A stretch of 64,000 nt of DNA from a virus. Shown one piece after another: positions 1-8,593 of this stretch (position 1 is the stretch's first letter; every line of letters starts with the position of its first letter). The DNA lies in IMG/VR virus record IMGVR_UViG_3300036790_000219, positions 56,058 through 120,057 of that record. One strand, given 5' to 3'. The translations under genes and the position numbers were made by a program. The notes beneath the pieces were generated by a model. It saw nothing but the letters and a program-made list of their open reading frames with translations, did not search any database and was not told the DNA's origin.

Positions 1-2
1 GA

Positions 3-2003
3 ATTTCTGTCGTCAATGACCAGTCCGGCAACACATCACTCGCGGGGCCGACGATCTCCGGCATCACCGTTTCAGGCTACGGCAGCAATTGTATCGAGAT
101 TAAAGGCACCAGTGGCACGTCCGGTTTTAACGGCGTCGATATCACCAGGACTACCGCGCACGACTGCACCGGGAATGTCTTACCTGAAACAGTCCTGAAC
201 GGATCGTCCTGCATCACCGGCTTTTCAGGGCCGGCGAGCGGGACGACAAGTGCGTTCTCGAACGTCTCTATTACCTACACCACCGTCTATAATTGCACTG
301 GGATCGCTACCGCTACCGCGACCAACGGCAACGGCGTCACTTTCTTTCAGGTCAATGGCCTGACGATGAAATACAACGTCGCCCGCGACATCGGGACGGC
401 AGTTACCTCGTGCGGCGGCGCTGGCGCATTCTGGACTCAAGATGCCACTAATGCCGACGTCGAATATAACGAAGCCTACCACATCCATCATGGCTCGGGC
501 GGCTGTGACGGCGACGGTTTCGATCTGGACGTCTGTGTCACCAATTCGATTGTGGCGCACAATTACGCTCACGACAACGACAGCTACGATTACCTGACCG
601 ATCCCGGTTCCGACGGCTTTGGCTGCTCGGCGTGGGGCAACAATACGATCGCCTGGAACATCGGCCAGCTCGCTGGCTTGGGCGAACTGGCGCTGGCCAT
701 GACCGGCAACGCGACCGGAGCGCTTTACGCGTACAACAATACTTTCTACTGCGTTGGCTCCGGAACGTGTTTTCTCGAAGCCGATAGCGGCACGCAGAGC
801 GCAACGATTGCCAACAATATTTTCATCGGTCTCGGCGGCGCTGACATTCTCAAACTGACAACGACCAGTTCTATCGATTTCTTGGGCAATGACTACGTTA
901 CGACCACCGGCGTTCCCAGTTTTAATTGGGGCGGTACGACCTACTCCACCTTCGCGGCATGGCAGAGCGCCTCGGGACAGGAAAAAATCAACGGCAGCAA
1001 TGTCGGGCTGACTGTCAATCCGCAAATCTACGTGCCGGGCGGCGGCTGGGCCAATGGCGGCTATGTGCCCGCCAATTTGTACGCTTACAATCTGCAGGCC
1101 GCGTCGCCGATGATCGGCGCCGGTCAGACCTACGCAACGCTCGGCATTCCGTCTCCGATCCTGACGGATTACTACGGCGTCGCTGTCAGCGCAGGTAGCC
1201 CACCCGTCGGTGCAGCGAATGGAGACTTCGGCACCTTCGTGGCATCGTGTACCCCGACGAGCAATTACCTCGCGCGAGTGTCGAGCTTCACCAAGCTTGA
1301 CGAGGTCAACTACAATTCGCTGCTGTGCGGCGAGAATTCCGACGGCGATCTGCCTCTGATTGATGTTGAAAATATCTGGGCGGCACCAAATCACGCTGCG
1401 GCACTGCTCAATCTTGTTAGCAACAACCATAATTCCACCGAGAACGGCACGGTGACATTCAGCGCGCGCGTGGGCATCACGGGTGACGCATCGACCGGCT
1501 ATGAGGACCCGGCTTTCACACCATCGACGGCGGCCGGCAACTATACTCAAAACATCGCAACTGTTGGCGGGTATCTCACCAATAGCCGAACGACGGTGGA
1601 AAACTGGAACATCCTGGGCGCGACTGACACGACCAATACCTATGAAACTAACATTTCGCCCTATACTACCGGGCCGGACGTATTTGCCGACGTTAACAGT
1701 GAAATCGGAACGGAAGCCGGGAGCACGAACGCACAGGGTCAGTGGCTCGCGCAGCGGCTCTCTACTACGTCCGAGGCAATCTACAAAAACGGGGCCAGCG
1801 TCAAACTTTCAACTACCGATACGACTACCAGTCTGCTGAACAACAAGCTGCTAATCGCGGCGGAGACTGCGCCAAATGGCACGGCGGAGAATTTCTCTGG
1901 CGATACGTTTGCGGCTAGCGTCATTGGCGGAGCAATTTCACCTTTGAATGTGTCCAATCGCATCAACTCATTCATGCAAGCCTATGGTATCAATGTGTAT
2001 TGA
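3..2003 (+). CDS. Beta-helix tail adhesin/spike, 5'-truncated by window edge
   Basis: The frame is open from base 3 to the stop at 2001-2003, so the true start lies upstream. The first part is rich in Asn, Gly, Thr and short repeated strands with runs such as YNEAYHIHHGSGGCDGDGFDL, typical of right-handed parallel beta-helix (pectate-lyase-like) spikes. The last ~230 residues (from SNYLARVSSFTKL) resemble a separate globular LamG-like module seen at the end of phage and bacterial adhesins. Likely role: receptor binding or polysaccharide degradation by the virion. GC content is clearly higher than in the capsid genes that follow, suggesting module exchange. No catalytic residues can be assigned by eye. 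Confidence 0.6.
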   Translation: MSVVNDQSGNTSLAGPTISGITVSGYGSNCIEIKGTSGTSGFNGVDITRTTAHDCTGNVLPETVLNGSSCITGFSGPASGTTSAFSNVSITYTTVYNCTGIATATATNGNGVTFFQVNGLTMKYNVARDIGTAVTSCGGAGAFWTQDATNADVEYNEAYHIHHGSGGCDGDGFDLDVCVTNSIVAHNYAHDNDSYDYLTDPGSDGFGCSAWGNNTIAWNIGQLAGLGELALAMTGNATGALYAYNNTFYCVGSGTCFLEADSGTQSATIANNIFIGLGGADILKLTTTSSIDFLGNDYVTTTGVPSFNWGGTTYSTFAAWQSASGQEKINGSNVGLTVNPQIYVPGGGWANGGYVPANLYAYNLQAASPMIGAGQTYATLGIPSPILTDYYGVAVSAGSPPVGAANGDFGTFVASCTPTSNYLARVSSFTKLDEVNYNSLLCGENSDGDLPLIDVENIWAAPNHAAALLNLVSNNHNSTENGTVTFSARVGITGDASTGYEDPAFTPSTAAGNYTQNIATVGGYLTNSRTTVENWNILGATDTTNTYETNISPYTTGPDVFADVNSEIGTEAGSTNAQGQWLAQRLSTTSEAIYKNGASVKLSTTDTTTSLLNNKLLIAAETAPNGTAENFSGDTFAASVIGGAISPLNVSNRINSFMQAYGINVY

Positions 2004-2180
2004 GAGTGGGGGAGATCTCTTCGGCCACGGTCCACAGGCCGATGGTCCCGGACAATCCCATCTTGCCAAAGCCCCGCGAATCATGCGCCCTGACCATCCT
2101 TGTCCGCGCGCTACAGGAGCCGACATGACACGTCTGGCAGGCACCGTGAAATCACCGTTCAATGATTGGAGGACAAAACA

Positions 2181-2399
2181 GTGAATGATAATGTTACCCA
2201 TTTGCAGACCACGGTTAAGACTGATATTGAAAAGGCAAGAGAGTATCGGGAACGTATGCTTGTGCCACTTCAGGAAATCTGCAAGGTTGTTAGCGAGGCC
2301 AAGCGCGATGGTATTATTATAAGTTACCAAACAGCTGCTGACGGTCTTGGCAATCAGTTCATAGCGAACCTTTCTACGCTGAAAGAACTGAAGGATTAG
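2181..2399 (+). CDS. Small helical phage protein, unknown function
   Basis: A 72-residue protein starting MNDNVTHLQ. GTG 2181 is chosen because GGAGG at 2168-2172 is well placed; an in-frame TTG at 2166 would overlap that ribosome-binding site. The protein is charged and probably helical, with no motif I recognise. It ends four bases before the next GTG start, so it is probably cotranscribed and coupled with the P-loop gene. It opens the capsid operon after the GC-rich adhesin. Confidence 0.6.
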   Translation: MNDNVTHLQTTVKTDIEKAREYRERMLVPLQEICKVVSEAKRDGIIISYQTAADGLGNQFIANLSTLKELKD

Positions 2400-2402
2400 G
2401 CT

Positions 2403-3707
2403 GTGCTCCTCGACGCCGACTTCAAGGAAGGGGAACACCCGCGCGGCCAGCCGAAGAACTCTGGACAGTTCGCGTCTAAGCCTGGCGGAAAAGGTTCGGA
2501 GAAAGGCAGCGGTGAAGGCGGTAAAGAAGCTCAGGCCGGTGAACAGGGTGAGAAGAAGTCTGTTGGCAAGGTTGCCCCGCGTGAAAAACAGATAGAGGGT
2601 ACGGTTGAACTCTCTGCATACTTGCGCAAGATCGCCAATATCAACAGGATGCCGAAAGGAATGAAGTCTCAGTCTCAGTTTATTCTAGATAACGGCCAGA
2701 ACTATGTCGCTAACGCCAAGACGTACGAGGGTCCTAGGGATCCAATGCATGAGTGTTATAAAAATGCAACCCTCGCTGCTCTAAGCAATAAGGACCGCAC
2801 TTATGTTGAAGGCTATATGACTGTCCATGGTGTTCCAATTGAACACGCTTGGACTGTAGATAAGACTGGCCAGGTTTACGATTCGACCGTTACCCCAGAT
2901 TTGGGGATATCAGGTTATTTTGGCGTACCGTTCAAAACTGATTACGTTCTGGCATCAGGATTGCTGAATAAGGTTTATGGCTTGCTTGGGCACAATAGTC
3001 GAAAGACGCTTGATCCCTTATTGAAAGGTCAAGTTAAGGACTTCCGGGGCGAGGTAGATCCGGATTCGCTCTCGCCTCAGGTGATTGCTGATCGGATAGC
3101 ATACGCAGACGCCGTGGTGCGGTCTATTCCTCCTACGGATAAGATTAATACTCCTGAGCGTAAGCAGATGCGCAAGGAGATTGCGGACAAGCTCTACAAC
3201 AAGGATATTGACAAGCGCAAGCGTAATCGTGAAGCAACAATTGTCTTAGGCTTACCCGGTGCTGGTAAAAGCACATTCATGGACCCGTTGCTCAAGGATG
3301 GCTACTTGAATATGGGTGGTGATGAAGTCAAATATGAGATACCAGAATTTGCTGGCGGCGCGGGCGCTTTTGCCGTACACGAGGAAGGTTCTGGGATCAT
3401 GCGGGATGTTCTGCAGCGTGCCGTTACAAATGGCGACAACCTGGCTTGGGAACGTGTGGATTCCCCGGATAAGATTGTAAGTGACCTCGAAAGTCTAAAG
3501 AAGGCTGGATATAAGGTCAACGTCAAGTTGGTGGATGCTTCGCCTGAAATCGCGATGAAGTCAGCGGTGAAACGTTTCTTGAAGACGGGGCGCTACGTCT
3601 CCCTTGAGAATATAAAAGGTTATGGGGGCGCACCGCGTGATGCGTACGAAGCGGCCAAGAAGACTGGCTTGCTAGAATCAAGTGAGGAGCTTAAACGTGG
3701 ATCTTGA
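2403..3707 (+). CDS. Zeta-toxin-like P-loop kinase fused to head-associated N-terminal motif
   Basis: A 434-residue protein. Residues 11-25 (HPRGQPKNSGQFASK) match a short motif I recognise from phage head and polyvalent proteins, followed by a Gly/Lys/Glu-rich linker. A middle region (~110-200) holds HECYKNATLAAL and HAWTVD, which could place a Cys/His pair. The C-terminal third has a Walker A, GLPGAGKS (~283-290), then GGDEVK and a long helical part as in zeta-toxin/UDP-N-acetylglucosamine-kinase-like proteins. It sits directly upstream of the prohead protease and overlaps it by 11 bases. It may be a capsid-associated effector; activity and target are inference. Confidence 0.6.
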   Translation: MLLDADFKEGEHPRGQPKNSGQFASKPGGKGSEKGSGEGGKEAQAGEQGEKKSVGKVAPREKQIEGTVELSAYLRKIANINRMPKGMKSQSQFILDNGQNYVANAKTYEGPRDPMHECYKNATLAALSNKDRTYVEGYMTVHGVPIEHAWTVDKTGQVYDSTVTPDLGISGYFGVPFKTDYVLASGLLNKVYGLLGHNSRKTLDPLLKGQVKDFRGEVDPDSLSPQVIADRIAYADAVVRSIPPTDKINTPERKQMRKEIADKLYNKDIDKRKRNREATIVLGLPGAGKSTFMDPLLKDGYLNMGGDEVKYEIPEFAGGAGAFAVHEEGSGIMRDVLQRAVTNGDNLAWERVDSPDKIVSDLESLKKAGYKVNVKLVDASPEIAMKSAVKRFLKTGRYVSLENIKGYGGAPRDAYEAAKKTGLLESSEELKRGS

Positions 3708-4602
3708 GGCAGTTCTAAAGGAACTCCAGGGCGATCCGAACGCGGCGGCGAACGCCAAGTTCTATGCTGAGCTTTTGGCTGGCAGCGAAGACGAGGACAC
3801 GCGCTCTCTGCGCGACTTCGTGGATAAGCTAGCCAAGCAGAACGGTGAGAGCGGAGAGGAGGAGGACAAAGGTAAGGAGGAAACGTCTACTGCTAAGGAC
3901 CGCCGCACAATTACTCTCGACCGCGATGCCCGTGATATTGAGTATTATACCACGGAAGAGCTTGGTCCCCAACGGGAACGGACTCCTGAAGGCTTCTTGA
4001 TTTGTTACGACGTGCCGGTGGCACGTACTGGCGAGATGACTTATGGTCCTGGTGAAACCCCCGTTCCTACTGGTCGGGATGGGCGGGTCAAGATCCACCG
4101 CCGTGAAGGTGAAGTCTTCGCTGCCAAGAGCATGCGTTCGCTGAACGGTAAGCCGGTGACGGACGATCATCCGCCTGTGGACGTGGACCCCAAGAACTGG
4201 CGGTTCTACACGCGGGGGATGGTTGTTAACCCCCGGCGCGGTGAGGGGGAACACAAGAGCTTTCTGGTTGCTGACCTAATCATTCTTGATCATGATTTAA
4301 TTGAGGACATCGAATCGGGCAAGCGCGAGGTGTCCTGTGGTTACAACCCAGACTACCTCCAGATGTTAGATGATCGTGGAGAGCCAGTCGCAGGTGAAGG
4401 TGAGCAGGTAAACATTATTTACAATCACCTGGCTCTGGTTGATCGTGGACGGTGTGGGGCACGGTGCTCCATTGGCGATCGTAAAACAGTTGATGCTCTG
4501 GCACAAGAGTTTGTGCGGGCAACGGAATATCGTGCTATCCGTAAAAAGAAGCACAAAGCAAAAACTCGTCCTCGGGTGGTTATCTTTAACCACACACGCT
4601 AG
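3697..4602 (+). CDS. Prohead protease, DUF2213 family
   Basis: A 301-residue protein. GTG 3697 is chosen over an in-frame GTG at 3682 because GAGGAG (3684-3689) lies 7 bases upstream. The family core is clear: GFLICYDVPVARTGEMTYG, GKPVTDDHPP, REVSCGYNPDY and NHLALVDRGRCGARCSI. DUF2213 proteins are the maturation proteases of many myovirus heads and act on scaffold and capsid precursors. After the RCSIGDRK motif the protein ends with ~38 basic residues (HKAKTRPRVVIF) unlike the acidic extension I expect from the family. A second copy of the LALVD...RDR motif occurs just past the stop (see 4621-4690). Confidence 0.85.
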   Translation: MDLEAVLKELQGDPNAAANAKFYAELLAGSEDEDTRSLRDFVDKLAKQNGESGEEEDKGKEETSTAKDRRTITLDRDARDIEYYTTEELGPQRERTPEGFLICYDVPVARTGEMTYGPGETPVPTGRDGRVKIHRREGEVFAAKSMRSLNGKPVTDDHPPVDVDPKNWRFYTRGMVVNPRRGEGEHKSFLVADLIILDHDLIEDIESGKREVSCGYNPDYLQMLDDRGEPVAGEGEQVNIIYNHLALVDRGRCGARCSIGDRKTVDALAQEFVRATEYRAIRKKKHKAKTRPRVVIFNHTR

Positions 4603-4620
4603 TTTCTTTCAAAATTCATC

Positions 4621-4690
4621 TTGGCGCTGGTCGATCCTTGCGGTCGCTGTGGCCTGCGCTGTTCCATACGCGACCGTAATTGTCGGAACC
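4621..4690 (+). pseudogene. Orphan second copy of prohead-protease LALVD...CSIRDR motif
   Basis: Translating from 4621 gives LALVDPCGRCGLRCSIRDRN, a diverged repeat of LALVDRGRCGARCSIGDRK encoded at 4429-4485. The copies start exactly 192 bases (64 codons) apart and share one frame, separated by a single TAG at 4600-4602. This frame runs on without a stop into the scaffold-like gene at 4714. It looks like the ancestral junction of a protease-scaffold fusion, displaced by an inserted or duplicated segment. There is no ribosome-binding site of its own. Confidence 0.6.
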
Positions 4691-4713
4691 TCATGGGAAA
4701 GGAGAAAGACCCC

Positions 4714-5649
4714 ATGTCTACCAAATCTGTACTTCGTAGGCTTCAGAAGGCATTCTCGGCGAAGGATGAGCGCGCATTTGATGATGCGATGGAAGAGCTC
4801 GAAGAGAAGGAAGACGAAGCCCACGACGAAGAAGACCCGGACACCGTCGAAATCCACAATCACATTCCTGGTGAGGATGGTCTCGGCGAAATGCCGCCAA
4901 AGGATCCAAAAATGCCCGGTGCACGTGACGACGAAATGCCGGAGTGGTTCAAGAAGCACCAGCAGGATTGTGTGGACCGCTTCAAGTCCCTCGACGAAGG
5001 CGTGGCTGGCCTGAAGAAGTGGGCTGAGGAAGAGGGTAAGGAACCTCAACATCAGGACGACGAGGAAGATCCGAACCTCGAAATGGGAATGGAAGATCGT
5101 CGGAGCGATGATCGTCGGTCTGACGATCGCCGTCATGGTAAGGATGCCAAGGATGACGAAGCCAACAAAGCCATTCTTGGCGAGTTGGAATTCGAATCTC
5201 CTCCTGGCACTGGTGATAAGGCGAGCAAGGCACGGGATAGTGAGTATTTGGAAGAGTCCTTCCAAGACACGATCTCGAAGGCCGAGATCCTTGCACCAGG
5301 TATACGCGTGCCAACTTTCGATCGTGCTGTTGACCCCCGTAAGTCATTCCGCACCATCCATGGTCTGCGTTGTACGGCACTGGATCTGGCCTACACCAAG
5401 CCGGAAACCCGTGGCGTTCTTGATGTGGCCCTTGGCGGGCGAGCACTCGATACCAAGGGTCTTGGTTACGGTGCGGCGCGCGTTCTGTTCAATTCCGCAG
5501 CTGCGGTAGTTGCCACAAACAACAACTCTCGTGCCACGGACCGCAGTACTACAACGACACCAACTGGCGGCACACAGAAGGGTCGGCTGAACTCGATTGC
5601 CGACATCAACCAGCGTAACGCAGAACGTTACGGCCGTAAGTCGGCCTAA
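4714..5649 (+). CDS. Acidic scaffold-like head protein, probably C-terminal half of DUF2213 protein
   Basis: A 311-residue protein starting MSTKSVLRRLQKAFSAKDE. ATG 4714 is preceded by AAAGGAG at 4698-4704; an in-frame ATG at 4693 lacks such a site. Residues ~15-160 are very acidic with coiled-coil character and contain a short tandem repeat (RRSDDRRSDD). The C-terminal half is more globular (ILAPGIRVPTFDRAVDPRK). Position between protease and decoration protein, and composition, fit an internal scaffold. The protease motif upstream in the same frame suggests it was once fused to that protease. Function is inferred from context. Confidence 0.65.
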   Translation: MSTKSVLRRLQKAFSAKDERAFDDAMEELEEKEDEAHDEEDPDTVEIHNHIPGEDGLGEMPPKDPKMPGARDDEMPEWFKKHQQDCVDRFKSLDEGVAGLKKWAEEEGKEPQHQDDEEDPNLEMGMEDRRSDDRRSDDRRHGKDAKDDEANKAILGELEFESPPGTGDKASKARDSEYLEESFQDTISKAEILAPGIRVPTFDRAVDPRKSFRTIHGLRCTALDLAYTKPETRGVLDVALGGRALDTKGLGYGAARVLFNSAAAVVATNNNSRATDRSTTTTPTGGTQKGRLNSIADINQRNAERYGRKSA

Positions 5650-5675
5650 CGCTGCCAGGAAAGGAGAATCATTCC

Positions 5676-6254
5676 ATGAAAGATAACATCCTCGTTCCCG
5701 AGCGCAAATTCCGCGTTCTTGGACGGCACCGTACTTGTGATACGTCGTACACGTTCCGTATGACGGCAGGTGCGGCAGGCGACATCTCTCGTGCCCACCC
5801 GGCGTCTATTCAGCCATGTTTGGGTGATCCTACGAACTTCCCGACTGCATATGGTCAACCAGTTGTTGTTGATTCGGTCTCAGAAGGCGTGCGACCGATT
5901 GGTGCGGGGGACAGTGCTCTCACCCAGATTTGGGGTGTGACGTGTCGTCCATACCCAATTCAGCAGTCCACGACTTCCAACAACTACGGTGAGGTCAATT
6001 ACGGATCGATTGCTCCGCCGTTGTTACAGCCCATCGACGTCATGACGGTAGGATACATGATGGTGCCGGTGGTTGGTGCCCCAATAAAGGGCGGTTCCGT
6101 GTGGATTTGGTACGCGGCCTCAGGTGGTGGCCACACGCAAGGCGGTTTCGAAGCTGCCAACACGGGTGGCAGTACACTGGCGCTGAACGGTAACTATGCC
6201 TGGAATTCGCCACCCGATACCAACGGTATCGCCGAACTCAAGATTGTCGTGTAA
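5676..6254 (+). CDS. Head decoration / structural cement-like protein
   Basis: A 192-residue protein starting MKDNILVPERKFRVLG, preceded by AAAGGAGAA. It is rich in Gly, Val, Pro and Thr with beta character and carries APIKGGSVWIWY, similar to small structural proteins that I recall lying between DUF2213 and DUF2184 genes in other phages. No catalytic motif. Likely a capsid-stabilising or decoration protein; identification rests mainly on gene order, so the exact role is uncertain. Confidence 0.6.
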   Translation: MKDNILVPERKFRVLGRHRTCDTSYTFRMTAGAAGDISRAHPASIQPCLGDPTNFPTAYGQPVVVDSVSEGVRPIGAGDSALTQIWGVTCRPYPIQQSTTSNNYGEVNYGSIAPPLLQPIDVMTVGYMMVPVVGAPIKGGSVWIWYAASGGGHTQGGFEAANTGGSTLALNGNYAWNSPPDTNGIAELKIVV

Positions 6255-6287
6255 TCGGCGGCGATCAGGAAAAGGACAAAGCAAACC

Positions 6288-7478
6288 ATGAAACACGAAC
6301 GTGACTTCCGCTCGGCTAGCGCATTCACGCCGCCCGAGCAGGTCCTGAACCGCCGTCGTTCTCTTGGACGGTTCCGGACCGTTGACATGTTGACTTTCGA
6401 CAAGGGTTACACCTTTGACGAAGGGGGTAACATGCGCGGTAAGTCTCTGGGTCAGGCGTTCAAGACCCACGACGGCCGTACGATTGACTCCACGGGAGCT
6501 TTCCTTGTGGGCGAACTTGAGCGTCTCGATCTGACACTCCACGAGCCATTGGCTGCGGTCAGTTGGGGTCGCGACATTCAACTTCGTGAAGACGTTACGA
6601 CGGCGGACGAGGTCTCCTCGTTCACGGTCTCGACGTACTACTCACCAGGTTCGCTTGGTACTGGTCAGGGTGTTGGCAACGCCAAGTCCTGGATCGGTAA
6701 AGACACCAACCAAGTGACTCGTGTGTCGGTTGACATCGCAAAGGTCACTCAACCTCTCATCCCGTGGGGCAAGGAACTTGCCTATACGGTTCTTGAGCTT
6801 GAGTCCGCTGCGAAGCTCGGCCGTCCGGTGGACGAGCAGAAGTACCGTGCACTCCAACTCGCCCATCAGATGGAAGTGGACGAAATGGTGTACTATGGTG
6901 ACACCCCTGGTGCCTTCTACGGTCTGGTCAATTCGAACAACCGTACGTTCATCGACCAGGTCACGAACGTTTCCAACGTCGCCAACGGTGCGCAAGGTTC
7001 GCCACTTTGGACGCAGAAGACGCCTGCTGAGATTCTTCAGGACTTCAATGAGGAACTGACCTCGGCATGGGCGGCTACGGGTTGGGCTATCCTGCCTGAT
7101 TCCATTCTGCTGCCACCAGCGGATTTTGGTTACATTTCAACCCAGACCGTGTCTACGGCTGGTAACGTATCCATTCTGAACTACGTGCTTGAAAACAATA
7201 TCACGGCACGGCAGGGTGGCGCAACGCTGGACATCAAGCCGGTCAAGTGGTGTTTGGGAACTGGCATAGGTGGTACGGTAGGGGTTGGTGCTGCGGGCCA
7301 TGATCGTATGGTGGTGTACACCAACGATAAGGAGCGCGTTCGCTACCCGATGACTATGTTAAGCAAGACGCCTCTCCAATATGACTCGATTTGGCATCGC
7401 TCAACTTATTATGGCCGTCTTGGCGTTTTGGAGATCGTCTACCCCGAATGTATATGTTATAGGGATGGAATCAGCTAG
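6288..7478 (+). CDS. Major capsid protein, DUF2184 family
   Basis: A 396-residue protein. Recognisable family segments are GAFLVGELERLDLTLHEPL (~70-88), SWGRDIQLREDV, KSWIGKDTNQVTRVSVDI, WGKELAYTVLELESAAKLGRP and HQMEVDEMVYYGD. The length is typical of DUF2184 capsid proteins. It is the last gene of the capsid block before a GIY-YIG endonuclease gene. Start ATG 6288 follows AGGAAAAGGAC. Codon use is phage-like and the gene appears intact. Confidence 0.85.
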   Translation: MKHERDFRSASAFTPPEQVLNRRRSLGRFRTVDMLTFDKGYTFDEGGNMRGKSLGQAFKTHDGRTIDSTGAFLVGELERLDLTLHEPLAAVSWGRDIQLREDVTTADEVSSFTVSTYYSPGSLGTGQGVGNAKSWIGKDTNQVTRVSVDIAKVTQPLIPWGKELAYTVLELESAAKLGRPVDEQKYRALQLAHQMEVDEMVYYGDTPGAFYGLVNSNNRTFIDQVTNVSNVANGAQGSPLWTQKTPAEILQDFNEELTSAWAATGWAILPDSILLPPADFGYISTQTVSTAGNVSILNYVLENNITARQGGATLDIKPVKWCLGTGIGGTVGVGAAGHDRMVVYTNDKERVRYPMTMLSKTPLQYDSIWHRSTYYGRLGVLEIVYPECICYRDGIS

Positions 7479-7523
7479 GAGACGGCTTATCCTAATCCTT
7501 GACCGTGTGCTTCTGTGAGGTTA

Positions 7524-7549
7524 TACTCCGGTAAATTCTAACCGGAGTA
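7524..7549 (+). promoter_or_regulatory. RBS-sequestering hairpin before GIY-YIG endonuclease gene
   Basis: Bases 7524-7532 (TACTCCGGT) and 7541-7549 (ACCGGAGTA) are perfect inverted repeats with an 8-base A/T-rich loop. The right arm contains the GGAG ribosome-binding site (7544-7547) of the ATG at 7554, so pairing would hide it. T4 I-TevI and related homing endonuclease mRNAs are known to use such hairpins for translational repression. It has no T-run, so it is unlikely to be an intrinsic terminator. Confidence 0.65.
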
Positions 7550-7553
7550 CTCT

Positions 7554-8555
7554 ATGCCTAAGCACACGATCTACGGCCTCTACGATCCGAGCGATCGGAA
7601 AAAGGAGGTTCGCTATGTTGGAGCAACTAAGTTCACGCCTGAGCAACGTTTAACTGATCACATCTCCGGTGCAGAAGCCGCAGACACTTATAAGAAGAAG
7701 TGGATCAGAAAACTGCTCAGGCAGAACTTGGTTCCTGCCATCCTAGTTCTTGAAGTCACAACGACGAGACACTGGAAGAAGCGGGAGAAGTATTGGATCG
7801 CCTACCTTCGTTCTAAAGGTAGCCGCCTAACGAACTCAACGGAAGGCGGGGAGGGCCTGGTCAACCCAACGAAAAATGTTCGGGCCAGGATTGCCAAGAA
7901 GGTTTCTGAGCTTCTTATTGGAAACCAACGCGCTACAGGAATGAGTCACACAAAAGAAGCCTGTCTGGCTATTTCGAAGGGATTACGGGAATCCAAGAAG
8001 TTTCAGCGGTCCCAGCGAAAATGGCGAGGGAAGGCGCGTTATACTCCAACCGAGGAATCTAAGCTCAAAATCTCCTTGGCTAACTTGGGAAGACCCCGTC
8101 CGGATGTACGAGCTCTTGCTCTTCGCTTAAACAAACGCCGGAAAGGTTCGGTCTGGGTAACAGATGGAAAGAGCAATAAGCAGATTCTAAAGGGAACCCC
8201 AATTCCTAAGGGATTTGTTTGTGGTCGGCTTATGACTTGGCAAGAACCTGGTAAGGGGCCGACGAAAGGGCGACGGTACATAACTAATGGAGTTGAAAAC
8301 CAGATGATCGAAATTTCGGCTCCAATCCCCGAGGGCTTTAAGTTTGGACAAACACGTCATAATCCGCGTCGGGATACAAAGGTAGGTTTAAGAAAATTGA
8401 GTGAAACAGTACGGCAACTTAAACTAGGTTTTCGTTTAATCACTGATGGTGCGGTTCGCCGTCAGCTTCCAAGGGATCAGGTACTTCCAGCGGGTTGGGT
8501 GTTTGTTAAAAAGAACACTCTAAAGTCGCTTACAACCTCGGTCTCGTTAGATTGA
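7554..8555 (+). CDS. GIY-YIG homing endonuclease with NUMOD3-like and W-TDG repeats
   Basis: A 333-residue protein. The N-terminal ~95 residues form a GIY-YIG nuclease (IYGLYDPSD, VRYVGATK, Arg in EQRLTDH). NUMOD3-like helices follow (GMSHTKEACLAISKGLRES; TEESKLKISLANLGRPRP). The C-terminal half holds three copies of a ~30-residue module beginning VWVTDG, RYITNG and RLITDG (~199, 240, 293), each followed by a Pro-Gly-Phe/Trp turn, probably for DNA contact. It is a free-standing selfish gene between the capsid gene and the next structural gene. Its start is masked by a hairpin. The target site is unknown. Confidence 0.85.
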   Translation: MPKHTIYGLYDPSDRKKEVRYVGATKFTPEQRLTDHISGAEAADTYKKKWIRKLLRQNLVPAILVLEVTTTRHWKKREKYWIAYLRSKGSRLTNSTEGGEGLVNPTKNVRARIAKKVSELLIGNQRATGMSHTKEACLAISKGLRESKKFQRSQRKWRGKARYTPTEESKLKISLANLGRPRPDVRALALRLNKRRKGSVWVTDGKSNKQILKGTPIPKGFVCGRLMTWQEPGKGPTKGRRYITNGVENQMIEISAPIPEGFKFGQTRHNPRRDTKVGLRKLSETVRQLKLGFRLITDGAVRRQLPRDQVLPAGWVFVKKNTLKSLTTSVSLD

Positions 8556-8593
8556 CAGAGTCATATCGTTAACCCCTAAAGGAGTAGAGTGAA

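Noticed and set aside
225-1550. Long antisense open frame (441 codons) on the minus strand
   Set aside because: It lies entirely across the beta-helix gene, has low-complexity Arg/Ala/Val/Gly content typical of an antisense GC-rich shadow, and no ribosome-binding site fits.
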